Below, piece by piece: positions 18,336-26,410 of a stretch of 54,466 nucleotides of DNA; the stretch's first letter is position 1, and each line of letters opens with the position of its first letter. This DNA is from an uncultured Bacteroidales bacterium (GTDB lineage: Bacteria; Bacteroidota; Bacteroidia; Bacteroidales; UBA932): the NCBI GenBank assembly GCA_944322565.1, contig CALUPG010000014.1:1-54466 (forward strand). The letters run 5' to 3'. Under the pieces are notes generated by a model that searched no databases, was not told where the DNA came from, and saw nothing but the letters and a program-made list of their open reading frames with translations. The translations under genes were made by a program, and so were the position numbers.

Positions 18336-18366
18336 CAAAAATAACCAAATTAACGGCCGTATGAAA
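18336..18366 (-). promoter_or_regulatory. Promoter of DUF3298-peptidase cluster
   Basis: On the minus strand, TATTTTTG (18336-18343) fits TAnnTTTG, with TTTC (18363-18366) 19 bases upstream as a near-consensus -33 element. It is divergent from the rpsL promoter. Confidence 0.5.
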
Positions 18367-18407
18367 ATTTCTGTGGATTTCTTTGTTAAGATTATTTATC
18401 CCATCCT

Positions 18408-18458
18408 ATTGGCATTTAAAATATTATGATTATCTTTGCACCCCCATAATGTATGGGG
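18408..18458 (+). promoter_or_regulatory. rpsL operon promoter with 5'-terminal hairpin
   Basis: ATTG at 18408-18411, a 19-base spacer and TATCTTTG at 18431-18438 form a near-consensus promoter. The predicted transcript begins at about 18442, exactly where a hairpin begins: CCCCATA (18442-18448), loop ATG, TATGGGG (18452-18458). The mRNA would therefore carry a 7-bp hairpin at its extreme 5' end. Confidence 0.75.
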
Positions 18459-18490
18459 AGGAAACATAAATTATAGATTTACAATCATTT

Positions 18491-18874
18491 ATGCCTACAA
18501 TTCAACAATTAGTTCGCAAAGGGCGCGAGGTTATCGTCGAGAAGAGCAAATCCCGCGCGTTGGATGCTTGCCCTCAGAGAAGGGGCGTATGCGTGCGTGT
18601 GTACACAACCACACCTAAGAAACCTAACTCAGCAATGCGTAAGGTTGCCCGTGTACGTCTTACCAACTCAAAGGAGGTCAATGCATACATTCCTGGCGAG
18701 GGCCACAACCTCCAGGAGCACTCAATCGTGCTCGTAAGGGGCGGTCGTGTTAAGGACCTTCCGGGAGTGCGTTACCACATCCTTAGAGGAGCTTTGGATA
18801 CGGCAGGCGTAGACGGCAGGACACAGTCCCGCTCTCTCTACGGAGCCAAGAGACCGAAGAAATCTAAGAAGTAA
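18491..18874 (+). CDS. rpsL: 30S ribosomal protein S12
   Basis: The 127-residue protein is S12, part of the decoding centre of the small subunit. It has [12 protein letters not shown] at the N-terminus, [19 protein letters not shown] and [13 protein letters not shown]. The lysines in PKKPNS and RVKDLPG that mutate in streptomycin resistance are unchanged. It is first in the operon rpsL-rpsG-fusA-rpsJ, 35 bases ahead of rpsG. Confidence 0.98.
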   Translation: MPTIQQLVRKGREVIVEKSKSRALDACPQRRGVCVRVYTTTPKKPNSAMRKVARVRLTNSKEVNAYIPGEGHNLQEHSIVLVRGGRVKDLPGVRYHILRGALDTAGVDGRTQSRSLYGAKRPKKSKK

Positions 18875-18909
18875 TCTTAAACAGTTCACCTTTTTAATTT
18901 TTCACAACA

Positions 18910-19386
18910 ATGAGAAAATCGAAGCCTAAGAAGAGGATTCTACTTCCTGATCCCAAGTTTCACGATGTGATGGTAACTCGTTTCGTGAACAATCTTATGT
19001 TGCAGGGAAAGAAGAGTATCGCGTATTCTATTTTTTACGATGCCATTGACATGGTAGGCGAGAAGATGAAAGATTCTGACAAGGCTCCTCTTGATATATG
19101 GAGGAAGGCTCTTGAGAACATCACTCCTCAGGTTGAAGTGAAGAGCCGCAGAATCGGCGGAGCCAACTTCCAGGTGCCTACCGAGGTGCGTCCGGAAAGG
19201 AAGATATCGCTTTCCATGAAGAATATGATCGTATTCGCCCGCAAGCGTTCCGGCCACTCGATGGCAGAAAAACTCTGTGCAGAGATAATCGCCGCTTACA
19301 ACTGTGAAGGCGCGGCTTACAAGAGAAAGGAGGATATGCACAGGATGGCGGAAGCAAACAAGGCATTTGCACACTTCCGTTTCTAA
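18910..19386 (+). CDS. rpsG: 30S ribosomal protein S7
   Basis: A 158-residue S7 protein, an early 16S rRNA-binding head protein of the small subunit. The N-terminus MRKSKPKKR, the [12 protein letters not shown] segment and the [19 protein letters not shown] motif are diagnostic. It lies between rpsL and fusA in the classical str order, 23 bases before the fusA start. Confidence 0.98.
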   Translation: MRKSKPKKRILLPDPKFHDVMVTRFVNNLMLQGKKSIAYSIFYDAIDMVGEKMKDSDKAPLDIWRKALENITPQVEVKSRRIGGANFQVPTEVRPERKISLSMKNMIVFARKRSGHSMAEKLCAEIIAAYNCEGAAYKRKEDMHRMAEANKAFAHFRF

Positions 19387-19409
19387 TCCCCTAACAAGAT
19401 TTGACGAAC

Positions 19410-21524
19410 ATGGCAAGAGATCTTAAATTCACCAGAAACATCGGCATCATGGCTCACATCGATGCCGGAAAGACAACTACTTCAGAGCGTATCCTCTACT
19501 ATACGGGGAAAACCCACAAGATAGGAGAGGTGCATGAGGGAGCTGCCACAATGGACTGGATGGTTCAGGAGCAGGAGCGCGGCATTACCATCACTTCAGC
19601 TGCGACTACTGCATTCTGGCATTACAAAGGGGATACTTATCAGATCAACCTGATTGACACTCCGGGCCACGTGGACTTTACAGTGGAGGTTGAGCGTTCA
19701 CTGCGTGTGCTTGACGGCACAGTCGCAACGTTCTGTGCTGTGGGCCGCGTGCAGCCTCAGTCTGAGACCGTATGGCGTCAGGCTGACAAGTACGGAGTTC
19801 CGAAAATTGCGTATGTCAACAAGATGGACCGCGTCGGAGCTGACTTCCTCGCAGTGGTTGAGGAAATCAAGGAAAAGCTCGGTGCGCGTGCGGTTCCTAT
19901 CTGCCTCCCTATCGGGGCAGAGGACAAGTTCCAGGGCATCGTTGACCTCATCGCAAACAAAGCCATCATCTATGACAATAGCGAAGAGCTTGTAAACTAC
20001 AAGGTCACTGATGTTCCTGCCGAGATGGCAGACGAAGTGGCCACTTGGAGAGAGAAGCTCGTTGAGGCTGCTGCCGAATATGACGAGTCCCTCATGGAGA
20101 AATTCTTTGAGGATCCTGATTCCATCTCGGAGGATGAAATCATTGCAGCCCTCAGAAAGGCTACCATTGACATGTCGATAGTTCCGGCATGCTGCGGTTC
20201 TTCATTCAAGAACAAAGGCGTGCAGTTCCTTCTTGATGCAGTGATGCGTTATCTCCCGTCTCCGCTTGACAAGGGCGCCGTAAAAGGCACTGACCCGAGG
20301 ACAGGCGAGGAAGTCGAGCGCAGGCCTGATGCCAAGGAGCCGTTCTGCGCACTCGTGTTCAAGATTGCTACAGACCCGTTTGTAGGCCGTCTTGCATTCC
20401 TCAGGGCTTATTCAGGCCGTCTGGATGCAGGTTCATATGTGCTCAATACCCGTTCCGACAAGAAAGAGCGTGTGGCAAGGCTTTATCAGATGCATTCCAA
20501 CAAGCAGAACCCGATAGAATTCGTTGAGGCCGGTGACATCTGTGCCGCAGTAGGATTCAAGGACCTCCGTACCGGAGATACAATCTGCGTGGAAAGCAGC
20601 CCGATTACCCTTGAGTCTATGGAATTCCCTGATCCGGTCATCGGCCTTGCAGTGGAGCCTAAGACCCAGAAGGACCTTGACAAGCTCGGCCTTGCTCTTG
20701 CCAAGCTTGCGGAAGAGGACCCTACATTCACCGTCAAGACCGACCACGAGACAGGCCAGACCGTCATCAGCGGTATGGGTGAACTTCACCTGGACATCAT
20801 CGTAGACCGTCTCCGCCGTGAGTTCGGTGTCGAGATCAACCAGGGTGCTCCTCAGGTCAACTACAAGGAGGCAATTACAGGTACTGTACAGCACCGTGAA
20901 GTCTTCAAGAAGCAGACCGGAGGCCGCGGTAAGTTCGCAGACATCATCGTTGAAATCGGACCGGCAGACGAAGGCGTCACAGGTCTCCAGTTCATTGATG
21001 AAGTCAAAGGCGGTAACGTTCCTAAGGAGTTCATTCCTTCAGTTGAAAAAGGCTTCAAGTCGGCCATGGCAAACGGTGTCCTTGCCGGCTATGAGGTCCA
21101 GTCTCTGAAAGTGACCCTTAAAGACGGTTCATTCCACCCTGTCGATTCAGACCAGCTTTCATTTGAAATCTGTGCCCGTCAGGCATTCCGTCACGCCTGC
21201 CCTAAGGCAAAGCCAGTTCTCCTCGAGCCTATCATGGCCCTCGAAGTCGTAACTCCAGAGGACTACATGGGAGATATCGTCGGAGACCTCAACCGCCGCA
21301 GGGGACAGATCAACGCGATGGATTCTGCAGCCGGAGGAGCCAGAATCGTGAAGGCATTCGTTCCGCTTGCAGAGCAGTTCGGATATGTCACCATCCTCAG
21401 AACCATATCTTCAGGCCGTGCAACCAGCACAATGACATTTGACCATTATGCAGAAGTTCCGGCCAACCTCGCAAAAGAGGTCATCGAGAAGAGCGGCTAC
21501 AAGAATGTTGACGAAGACGAATAA
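19410..21524 (+). CDS. fusA: Elongation factor G
   Basis: This 704-residue translational GTPase drives ribosomal translocation. G1 (AHIDAGKTT), G3 (DTPGHVDF), G4 (NKMD) and the switch-I RGITI motif are visible, followed by domains II-V ending with [18 protein letters not shown] nine bases upstream is in frame, but [13 protein letters not shown] is the standard start, so 19410 is chosen. It is full length, so it is probably the housekeeping copy rather than an EF-G2 paralogue, as its operon position also indicates. Confidence 0.97.
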   Translation: MARDLKFTRNIGIMAHIDAGKTTTSERILYYTGKTHKIGEVHEGAATMDWMVQEQERGITITSAATTAFWHYKGDTYQINLIDTPGHVDFTVEVERSLRVLDGTVATFCAVGRVQPQSETVWRQADKYGVPKIAYVNKMDRVGADFLAVVEEIKEKLGARAVPICLPIGAEDKFQGIVDLIANKAIIYDNSEELVNYKVTDVPAEMADEVATWREKLVEAAAEYDESLMEKFFEDPDSISEDEIIAALRKATIDMSIVPACCGSSFKNKGVQFLLDAVMRYLPSPLDKGAVKGTDPRTGEEVERRPDAKEPFCALVFKIATDPFVGRLAFLRAYSGRLDAGSYVLNTRSDKKERVARLYQMHSNKQNPIEFVEAGDICAAVGFKDLRTGDTICVESSPITLESMEFPDPVIGLAVEPKTQKDLDKLGLALAKLAEEDPTFTVKTDHETGQTVISGMGELHLDIIVDRLRREFGVEINQGAPQVNYKEAITGTVQHREVFKKQTGGRGKFADIIVEIGPADEGVTGLQFIDEVKGGNVPKEFIPSVEKGFKSAMANGVLAGYEVQSLKVTLKDGSFHPVDSDQLSFEICARQAFRHACPKAKPVLLEPIMALEVVTPEDYMGDIVGDLNRRRGQINAMDSAAGGARIVKAFVPLAEQFGYVTILRTISSGRATSTMTFDHYAEVPANLAKEVIEKSGYKNVDEDE

Positions 21525-21558
21525 CAGGGAATGTATAATCGGAATATAAATTATTGAT

Positions 21559-21864
21559 ATGAGCCAGAAAATCAGAATAAAACTCAAATCATTCGATCAT
21601 GCGTTGGTTGACAAGTCAGCCAAGAAGATCGTTGATACAGTATCTTCTACCGGTGCCCGCGTGAACGGACCTATTCCGCTCCCTACCGACAAGAAGATTT
21701 TTACTGTCAACCGCTCAACCTTCGTCAACAAGAAGTCCCGCGAGCAGTTCGAGCTCAACTCATACTGCCGTCTTCTTGACATCTACGAGTCTACTCAGAA
21801 GACTGTTGATGCCCTGATGAAACTGGAGCTTCCGAGCGGAGTAGAGGTTGAAATCAAAGTCTGA
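21559..21864 (+). CDS. rpsJ: 30S ribosomal protein S10
   Basis: A 101-residue S10 (NusE) protein, in the 30S head and in NusB/boxA antitermination. The sequence [28 protein letters not shown] and the [16 protein letters not shown] motif are typical. It is the last gene of the str cluster here; rplC and the rest of the S10 operon do not follow, and a tRNA comes next. An imperfect inverted repeat, TCTGTCATTTCG/CGAAATGGCAGA, lies downstream within about 21882-21938. Confidence 0.97.
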   Translation: MSQKIRIKLKSFDHALVDKSAKKIVDTVSSTGARVNGPIPLPTDKKIFTVNRSTFVNKKSREQFELNSYCRLLDIYESTQKTVDALMKLELPSGVEVEIKV

Positions 21865-21940
21865 GTTTTCGATTTCTAAGTCTGTCATTTCGCGCGGCGA
21901 GAATTTTCTTCCGATATAATTTTCCGAAATGGCAGATAGA

Positions 21941-22003
21941 TTTCATTGAATCGAAAATTATTTCTATATTTGCATTCCTGTCCGGTTTGCTCCGGACGGG
22001 AAT
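21941..22003 (+). promoter_or_regulatory. tRNA-Met promoter and 5' hairpin
   Basis: TTTC at 21941-21944, a 20-base spacer and TATATTTG at 21965-21972 make a plausible promoter for the tRNA alone. Directly at the predicted start of transcription is a 12-bp stem (21974-21985 with 21992-22003, one G-T pair, loop TTTGCT). The stem ends 11 bases before the mature tRNA and would be removed with the 5' leader by RNase P. Confidence 0.65.
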
Positions 22004-22014
22004 GACAAATAAAA

Positions 22015-22089
22015 GGTCTCGTAGCTCAGTTGGTTAGTAGCACCTGACTCATAATCAGGGGGTCACAGGTTCAAGCCCTGTCGGGACCA
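22015..22089 (+). tRNA. tRNA-Met (CAT), elongator type
   Basis: The 75-base gene folds as a cloverleaf: acceptor GGTCTCG/CGGGACC, anticodon arm CCTGA-CTCATAA-TCAGG, T arm ACAGG-TTCAAGC-CCTGT, discriminator A, no encoded CCA. The overall sequence resembles elongator tRNA-Met more than tRNA-Ile2 with a lysidine-modified CAT, but the two share the anticodon. One extra base in the D arm (TTAGTAGC rather than TTAGAGC) leaves a three-pair D stem with a 13-22 mismatch. Confidence 0.9.
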
Positions 22090-22120
22090 CGGAAATGGCT
22101 TTCAAAAGCCTTTATGAATC

Positions 22121-22152
22121 AAGCAGTTAGATGAAAATCTGACTGCTTTTTT
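22121..22152 (+). terminator. Intrinsic terminator after tRNA-Met
   Basis: AAGCAGTTAGAT and ATCTGACTGCTT pair around a GAAA tetraloop with one internal T-G, and a run of Ts follows. It would end the tRNA transcript. Confidence 0.85.
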
Positions 22153-22261
22153 AGTATATGGCGGTGTCTGTTGAAGCAGTGACGGTATGGCTTTGACAGG
22201 ATTGCAAACTGATTCATGTTAGCAGATATGGCATCAACGGAAAATCCATATTGATTTCATA

Positions 22262-22411
22262 ACCGCGGCCGGTGGATATGTAAAATGGCGTCCAACGGCC
22301 GTGATTTTCCGGCAAAAGTGTGGCCGTTGGCATTTTGAAAATGCCGTCGGGCGCGAAAATCCCACAAAACCGCGCCCGATGGACAGCTCTTGGGGTCTCC
22401 ACCGGGCGCGC
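22262..22411. repeat. Dispersed intergenic hairpin element, copy A
   Basis: About 150 bases that align end to end with copy B at 47660-47809: a CGCGGCCGGTGGATA start, a CCAACGGCCGTGA block, a central hairpin (GTGGCCGTTGGCATTTT region) and a final hairpin. In copy A the final hairpin is CGCGCCCGATGGA (22371-22383) with TCCACCGGGCGCG (22398-22410). Relative to copy B, the fifth base pair of this stem is changed on both arms (G-C to C-G). No reading frame or terminal motif of an IS is seen. Confidence 0.75.
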
Positions 22412-22533
22412 TTCAGAATGACCGTGCCGGCAAGTTCTTTCAGGTGTTATCTGCACCAGCCAGTCAAAAATGTAACCAGTCAGAGCCAATCAAGGCCAGT
22501 CAGAGCCAATCAAAGCCAATCGTAAATGTCAGC

Positions 22534-22566
22534 ATTGCCGAAAATCCTATGAAATGCCTATATTTG
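22534..22566 (+). promoter_or_regulatory. Promoter of GH20-GH29 fusion gene
   Basis: ATTG at 22534-22537, a 21-base spacer and TATATTTG at 22559-22566. The leader to the ATG at 22657 is about 85 bases. Confidence 0.6.
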
Positions 22567-22656
22567 TCGCTGTACGCCACATATACTGTTGCGCCTCAGT
22601 AACCCGCTTAAAGTTGTTCCGTAACACTGGAACTCAAAGACAGTCATTTCAGAGTT

Positions 22657-25600
22657 ATGAAAAACCACATCTTCAGTATCCTTGTCTCCGGCATTTGCTC
22701 GGTGATTTTCTGTTTTATACCGTCTGATATCCATGCTCGGGATGCGGAACAGTTCGCTTCCGGTCCCGATCTCATACCCCGTCCCCTGTCTTCCGTTTCA
22801 GGTACGGGGACATTTCGAGTGGATTCTGAAACAGTGGTTTATGTATGTGGAAATCAAGAAAATCCGGCTGCCCGATATCTTGTGCAGTCTCTTGAACGCG
22901 AAGCTGGTGTAAGCATCGGTACGGGGATTCTTCCGGAAGGCGTGTCCTCCGCAGGGCTGCTGCCCGAAAATGCAATTATTCTGAAAATAGACGGCATCGG
23001 CAGCCCTGAGAGCTACAGTATTGAAATCTCTGAAAGGAATGTGTTCATAACAGGAGCAGACAGCAGAGCTCTGGCAAGCGGCATCGCGACATTCCGCCAG
23101 ATGATTCTGCTTGGAGATGTCCGAAGTGCAGCCGGAGACAAGGCCAATGCCGATGCCGGAGGTGCTGTCCTGCTTCCGTGCTGCACAATATCCGATTCCC
23201 CGCAATATGAGTGGCGGGGAGTGATGCTCGATGTGGCGCGGCATTTCTTCACTGTCGGGGAAGTAAAGGAACTGCTGGACCTGATGGCATTGTACAAGTT
23301 GAACAAGTTCCACTGGCATCTGACCGACGACCAGGGGTGGAGGATAGAAATCCGGAAATATCCGCTGCTGACAGAAAAAGGAGCATGGCGGCACTTTGAC
23401 AAGAATGACAGACAGTGTATGTCTCTTGCGGAGAAAGAGCAGATCCGGGACTTTGAAATACCGCAGGACAGGCTCAGGATTGAGTCGGGTGATACACTCT
23501 ACGGCGGATATTATACTCAGGAAGAAATCCTGGACATAGTCCGGTATGCTGCTGCGCGTGGCATTGACATTATTCCGGAAATAGATATGCCGGGGCATTC
23601 GCTCGCGGCAATATCCAATTATCCGTGGCTGGCATGTGATGAAGACTTGTCCTGGGGAAAACTTTTTTCCTGCCCGATGTGTCCCGGAAAAGATGAAGTG
23701 ATGGAGTTTTGCAGGAATGTCTTTTCGGAGATATTTGAGCTCTTCCCCTATGAATATGTGCATGTAGGCGGAGATGAGGTGGACATGTCCAACTGGACTG
23801 CATGCCCCGACTGTCAGAAGAGAATGTCGGATGAAGGACTTGACGGTCCCGCTTCTCTTCAGTCGTGGTTTATCGGGGAGATGGAGGATTTCTTTACGGC
23901 CAGCGGACGGAAAATCATCGGTTGGGATGAAATAATCGAGGGAGGACTCTCCGGGACATCCACTGTGATGTGGTGGCAGGGCTGGACTCCGGGTCCGGTG
24001 GTTGAGGCGGCTGCGGCCGGGACTGAAATCATCGCCTGCCCGAACGCCGTGTTCTATCTGAGTTATCCTGAAGACAGCAAGTCTCTAGGGAACATTTATG
24101 ATTATGACAGGACGATGGCTGAGCTTTTCGGGGACGGCATGGACTCTGTCAAGGGATTTCAGGCGAATGTATGGTCGGAGCAGGTGCCTTCGCGCGGCAG
24201 GATGCTCTATAAGTTCTTCCCGAGACTGCTGGCTGTCAGCGAACTTTGCTGGTCTTCACCTGAAGTCAAGTCAATGACGGACTTCGGAGCTCGCCTTCAG
24301 GCTCATTATGGCATTCTGGACAGGCTTGGCGTCGGATATAGGATGCCTGATATCGGAGGATTCCATGACATAAATGCATTCGTTGATTCAGCTTCTCTGA
24401 AAGTGACAGATATCGGACCCGGGGCAAGAGTCTTCTATACGACTGACGGGAGCATTCCTGACATGACTTCGGAAGAATATACGGCTCCCGTACCGGTCAG
24501 TTCGGACACGGATTTTACCCTGAGGATTTTCGGCAGGGACGGCAGGCAGGGGGAAATATACAGGACGCAATTTGTCCGTCAGGACTGGGCGGAAGCAGTG
24601 CCGGAAGATTCGGCCGGAGGTTTCCTTGCCGACGGGCTGAACGCTGTGTGGTATGATTATCCGGGCGAGTCATGCAGGGAGATAGAGTCTGCTCCTTACA
24701 GAGGAGCATACAGGGTGGCGGATATATCCATTCCGGAATGGGTCGGAGGCAATGTCGGCCTTGTGTTTTCGGGCTATGTCAATGTTCCGCAGGACGGAAT
24801 CTATACATTCCGGCTGCTGTCGGATGACGGCAGCCTGCTGTATCTGGACGGCGACTTGGCGATAGACAATGACGGGGGCCATACTCCGATAGAAATTACC
24901 GCACAGAAGGCCTTGCGCAAGGGGCTTCACGAGATCATGGTGAAATATTTTGACCATAACGGCGGCCTGCTCGGGATGTCGGTATATTCCCCTGACGGAG
25001 CTGAACTTCCCTCAGAGGGACTGTATTATTCTGTCGCTGATCCAGAGACATTGCCACGGCCTTCCGCATCCCAGCTTGCATGGCATGATGCAGAAATGGG
25101 GGTTATATTCCATTATGACCTTCATGTCTTTGACGGGGAAAAATACAGTCAGGGGAGTAACAGAATCAATCCTGTGGAAGACTACAATATCTTCTCCCCC
25201 GAGCATCTTGACACTGACCAGTGGATACGCTCGGCCAAGGCTGCCGGAGCAAAGTTTGCCCTGCTGACAGCTACGCATGAGACCGGGTTCGGCCTCTGGC
25301 AGAGCGATGTCAACCCGTATTGCATGAAAGCCCTCAAGTGGAAGGCCGGCAAGGGTGACATTGTTAGGGACTTTGTCCGTTCCTGCCGCAAATATGGCCT
25401 CAAGCCGGGACTCTATGTCGGAATCAGGTGGAATTCCTTGCTCGGAATCCATAATTTCAAGGCTGAAGGCGACGGCGAGTTTGCCGCAGGCAGGCAGCAG
25501 TGGTACAGGAGGTATTGCGAGCGAATGGTGACGGAACTCTGTACGAAGTACGGGGACCTTTTCATGATATGGTTTGACGGAGGCGCCGATGATCCGGAGA

Positions 25601-26403
25601 AACTCGGCCCGGATGTAGAGCCGATAGTGGCTGAGTACCAGCCGGAATGTCTGTTTTACCACAATGTCAGCCGGGCTGATGTCCGCTGGGGTGGCTCCGA
25701 GACCGGGACGGTGGGCTATCCCTGCTGGTCGTCTTTCCCTTATCCCTTCAGCCACAACAAAAGCAATGAATCGGCAGCTGCCCACAATGAGCTGCTTGCC
25801 CATGGGGACCCTGACGGGAAATATTGGGTCCCTGCGATGGCGGACACTCCTCTGCGGGGCTGGAACGGAAGACACGAATGGTTCTGGGAGCCCGGAGACG
25901 AAGCCGCCGTATATCCCCTGGATGAACTGATGGACATATACGACAGGTCGGCAGGGCGCAATGCGACTCTGATTGTGGGACTGACTCCTGATGCAGACGG
26001 CCTCTTGCCCCGGACGGATGCAGAGAGGCTGGAGGAATGGGGCAAAGAAATAGAAAGGCGCTATGGCTCGCCTCTTGCCGAGACTTGCGGGAAAGGACGG
26101 GAAACAGTCCTGTCTCTGTCTTCCCGCAGTCATGGCAAAGTGTCCGGGAGCGGCCCGGGCTCTCCGGCAGTCGTCGACTGCTGCATTCTGTCCGAGGACA
26201 TCAGCGGGGGCGAACGCGTGCGCTCCTGGCACATAGAGGCAAGGACCGGGGAAGAAAGCCGGACTATATGCCGCGGCACATCAATCGGACACAGACATAT
26301 TGTCCGGTTCGACCCTGTTTCGGCCGATGAACTCATTCTTGTAATAGACAACTGCGTTGCGGAGCCTCTTATATCGGGCTTCAGCGCACATTACATAAAT
26401 TGA
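22657..26403 (+). CDS. Fused GH20 beta-hexosaminidase, PA14 and GH29 alpha-fucosidase
   Basis: One uninterrupted 1248-residue secreted protein combines two glycosidases. Residues 1-30 are a signal peptide. A GH20b-like domain (about 35-180) precedes the GH20 barrel (about 190-560) with WRGVMLDVARHFF, KFHWHLTDDQGWR and HVGGDE, where Asp373-Glu374 are the catalytic pair. A chitobiase-type C-terminal module follows (YTTDGSIPD, about 580-640), then a PA14 domain (about 654-795). A GH29 domain (about 802-1140) has HYDLH, ATHETGFGLW and IWFDGG with nucleophile Asp974. The last 100 residues look like a beta-sandwich. It would remove terminal GlcNAc/GalNAc and fucose from the same glycans, in the periplasm or outside the cell. 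A sulfatase gene follows 7 bases later. Confidence 0.93.
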   Translation: MKNHIFSILVSGICSVIFCFIPSDIHARDAEQFASGPDLIPRPLSSVSGTGTFRVDSETVVYVCGNQENPAARYLVQSLEREAGVSIGTGILPEGVSSAGLLPENAIILKIDGIGSPESYSIEISERNVFITGADSRALASGIATFRQMILLGDVRSAAGDKANADAGGAVLLPCCTISDSPQYEWRGVMLDVARHFFTVGEVKELLDLMALYKLNKFHWHLTDDQGWRIEIRKYPLLTEKGAWRHFDKNDRQCMSLAEKEQIRDFEIPQDRLRIESGDTLYGGYYTQEEILDIVRYAAARGIDIIPEIDMPGHSLAAISNYPWLACDEDLSWGKLFSCPMCPGKDEVMEFCRNVFSEIFELFPYEYVHVGGDEVDMSNWTACPDCQKRMSDEGLDGPASLQSWFIGEMEDFFTASGRKIIGWDEIIEGGLSGTSTVMWWQGWTPGPVVEAAAAGTEIIACPNAVFYLSYPEDSKSLGNIYDYDRTMAELFGDGMDSVKGFQANVWSEQVPSRGRMLYKFFPRLLAVSELCWSSPEVKSMTDFGARLQAHYGILDRLGVGYRMPDIGGFHDINAFVDSASLKVTDIGPGARVFYTTDGSIPDMTSEEYTAPVPVSSDTDFTLRIFGRDGRQGEIYRTQFVRQDWAEAVPEDSAGGFLADGLNAVWYDYPGESCREIESAPYRGAYRVADISIPEWVGGNVGLVFSGYVNVPQDGIYTFRLLSDDGSLLYLDGDLAIDNDGGHTPIEITAQKALRKGLHEIMVKYFDHNGGLLGMSVYSPDGAELPSEGLYYSVADPETLPRPSASQLAWHDAEMGVIFHYDLHVFDGEKYSQGSNRINPVEDYNIFSPEHLDTDQWIRSAKAAGAKFALLTATHETGFGLWQSDVNPYCMKALKWKAGKGDIVRDFVRSCRKYGLKPGLYVGIRWNSLLGIHNFKAEGDGEFAAGRQQWYRRYCERMVTELCTKYGDLFMIWFDGGADDPEKLGPDVEPIVAEYQPECLFYHNVSRADVRWGGSETGTVGYPCWSSFPYPFSHNKSNESAAAHNELLAHGDPDGKYWVPAMADTPLRGWNGRHEWFWEPGDEAAVYPLDELMDIYDRSAGRNATLIVGLTPDADGLLPRTDAERLEEWGKEIERRYGSPLAETCGKGRETVLSLSSRSHGKVSGSGPGSPAVVDCCILSEDISGGERVRSWHIEARTGEESRTICRGTSIGHRHIVRFDPVSADELILVIDNCVAEPLISGFSAHYIN

Positions 26404-26410
26404 TTCAATT

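Larger units (their letters stand above)
22090..22656. other. 567-base intergenic region with terminator, dispersed element and promoter
   Basis: No supported gene lies here. The region holds the tRNA terminator, one copy of the dispersed hairpin element (22262-22411), two 20-base tandem copies beginning CCAGTCAGAGCCAATCAA (22476-22495 and 22496-22515, one difference), and the promoter of the hexosaminidase-fucosidase gene (22534-22566). Confidence 0.7.

Noticed and set aside
22090..22411. Insertion sequence or integrated element at the tRNA-Met 3' end
   Set aside because: No integrase, transposase frame or direct repeat of the tRNA end was found; the region contains only a terminator and the hairpin element.
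22798..23763. 321-codon minus-strand frame opposite the GH20 domain
   Set aside because: A shadow of the conserved GH20 coding sequence, with no signal peptide, promoter or recognised motif.
25012..26232. 406-codon open frame on the minus strand
   Set aside because: It lies wholly inside the GH29 half of the fusion gene, has no family similarity and a composition expected of an antisense shadow of a GC-rich gene.
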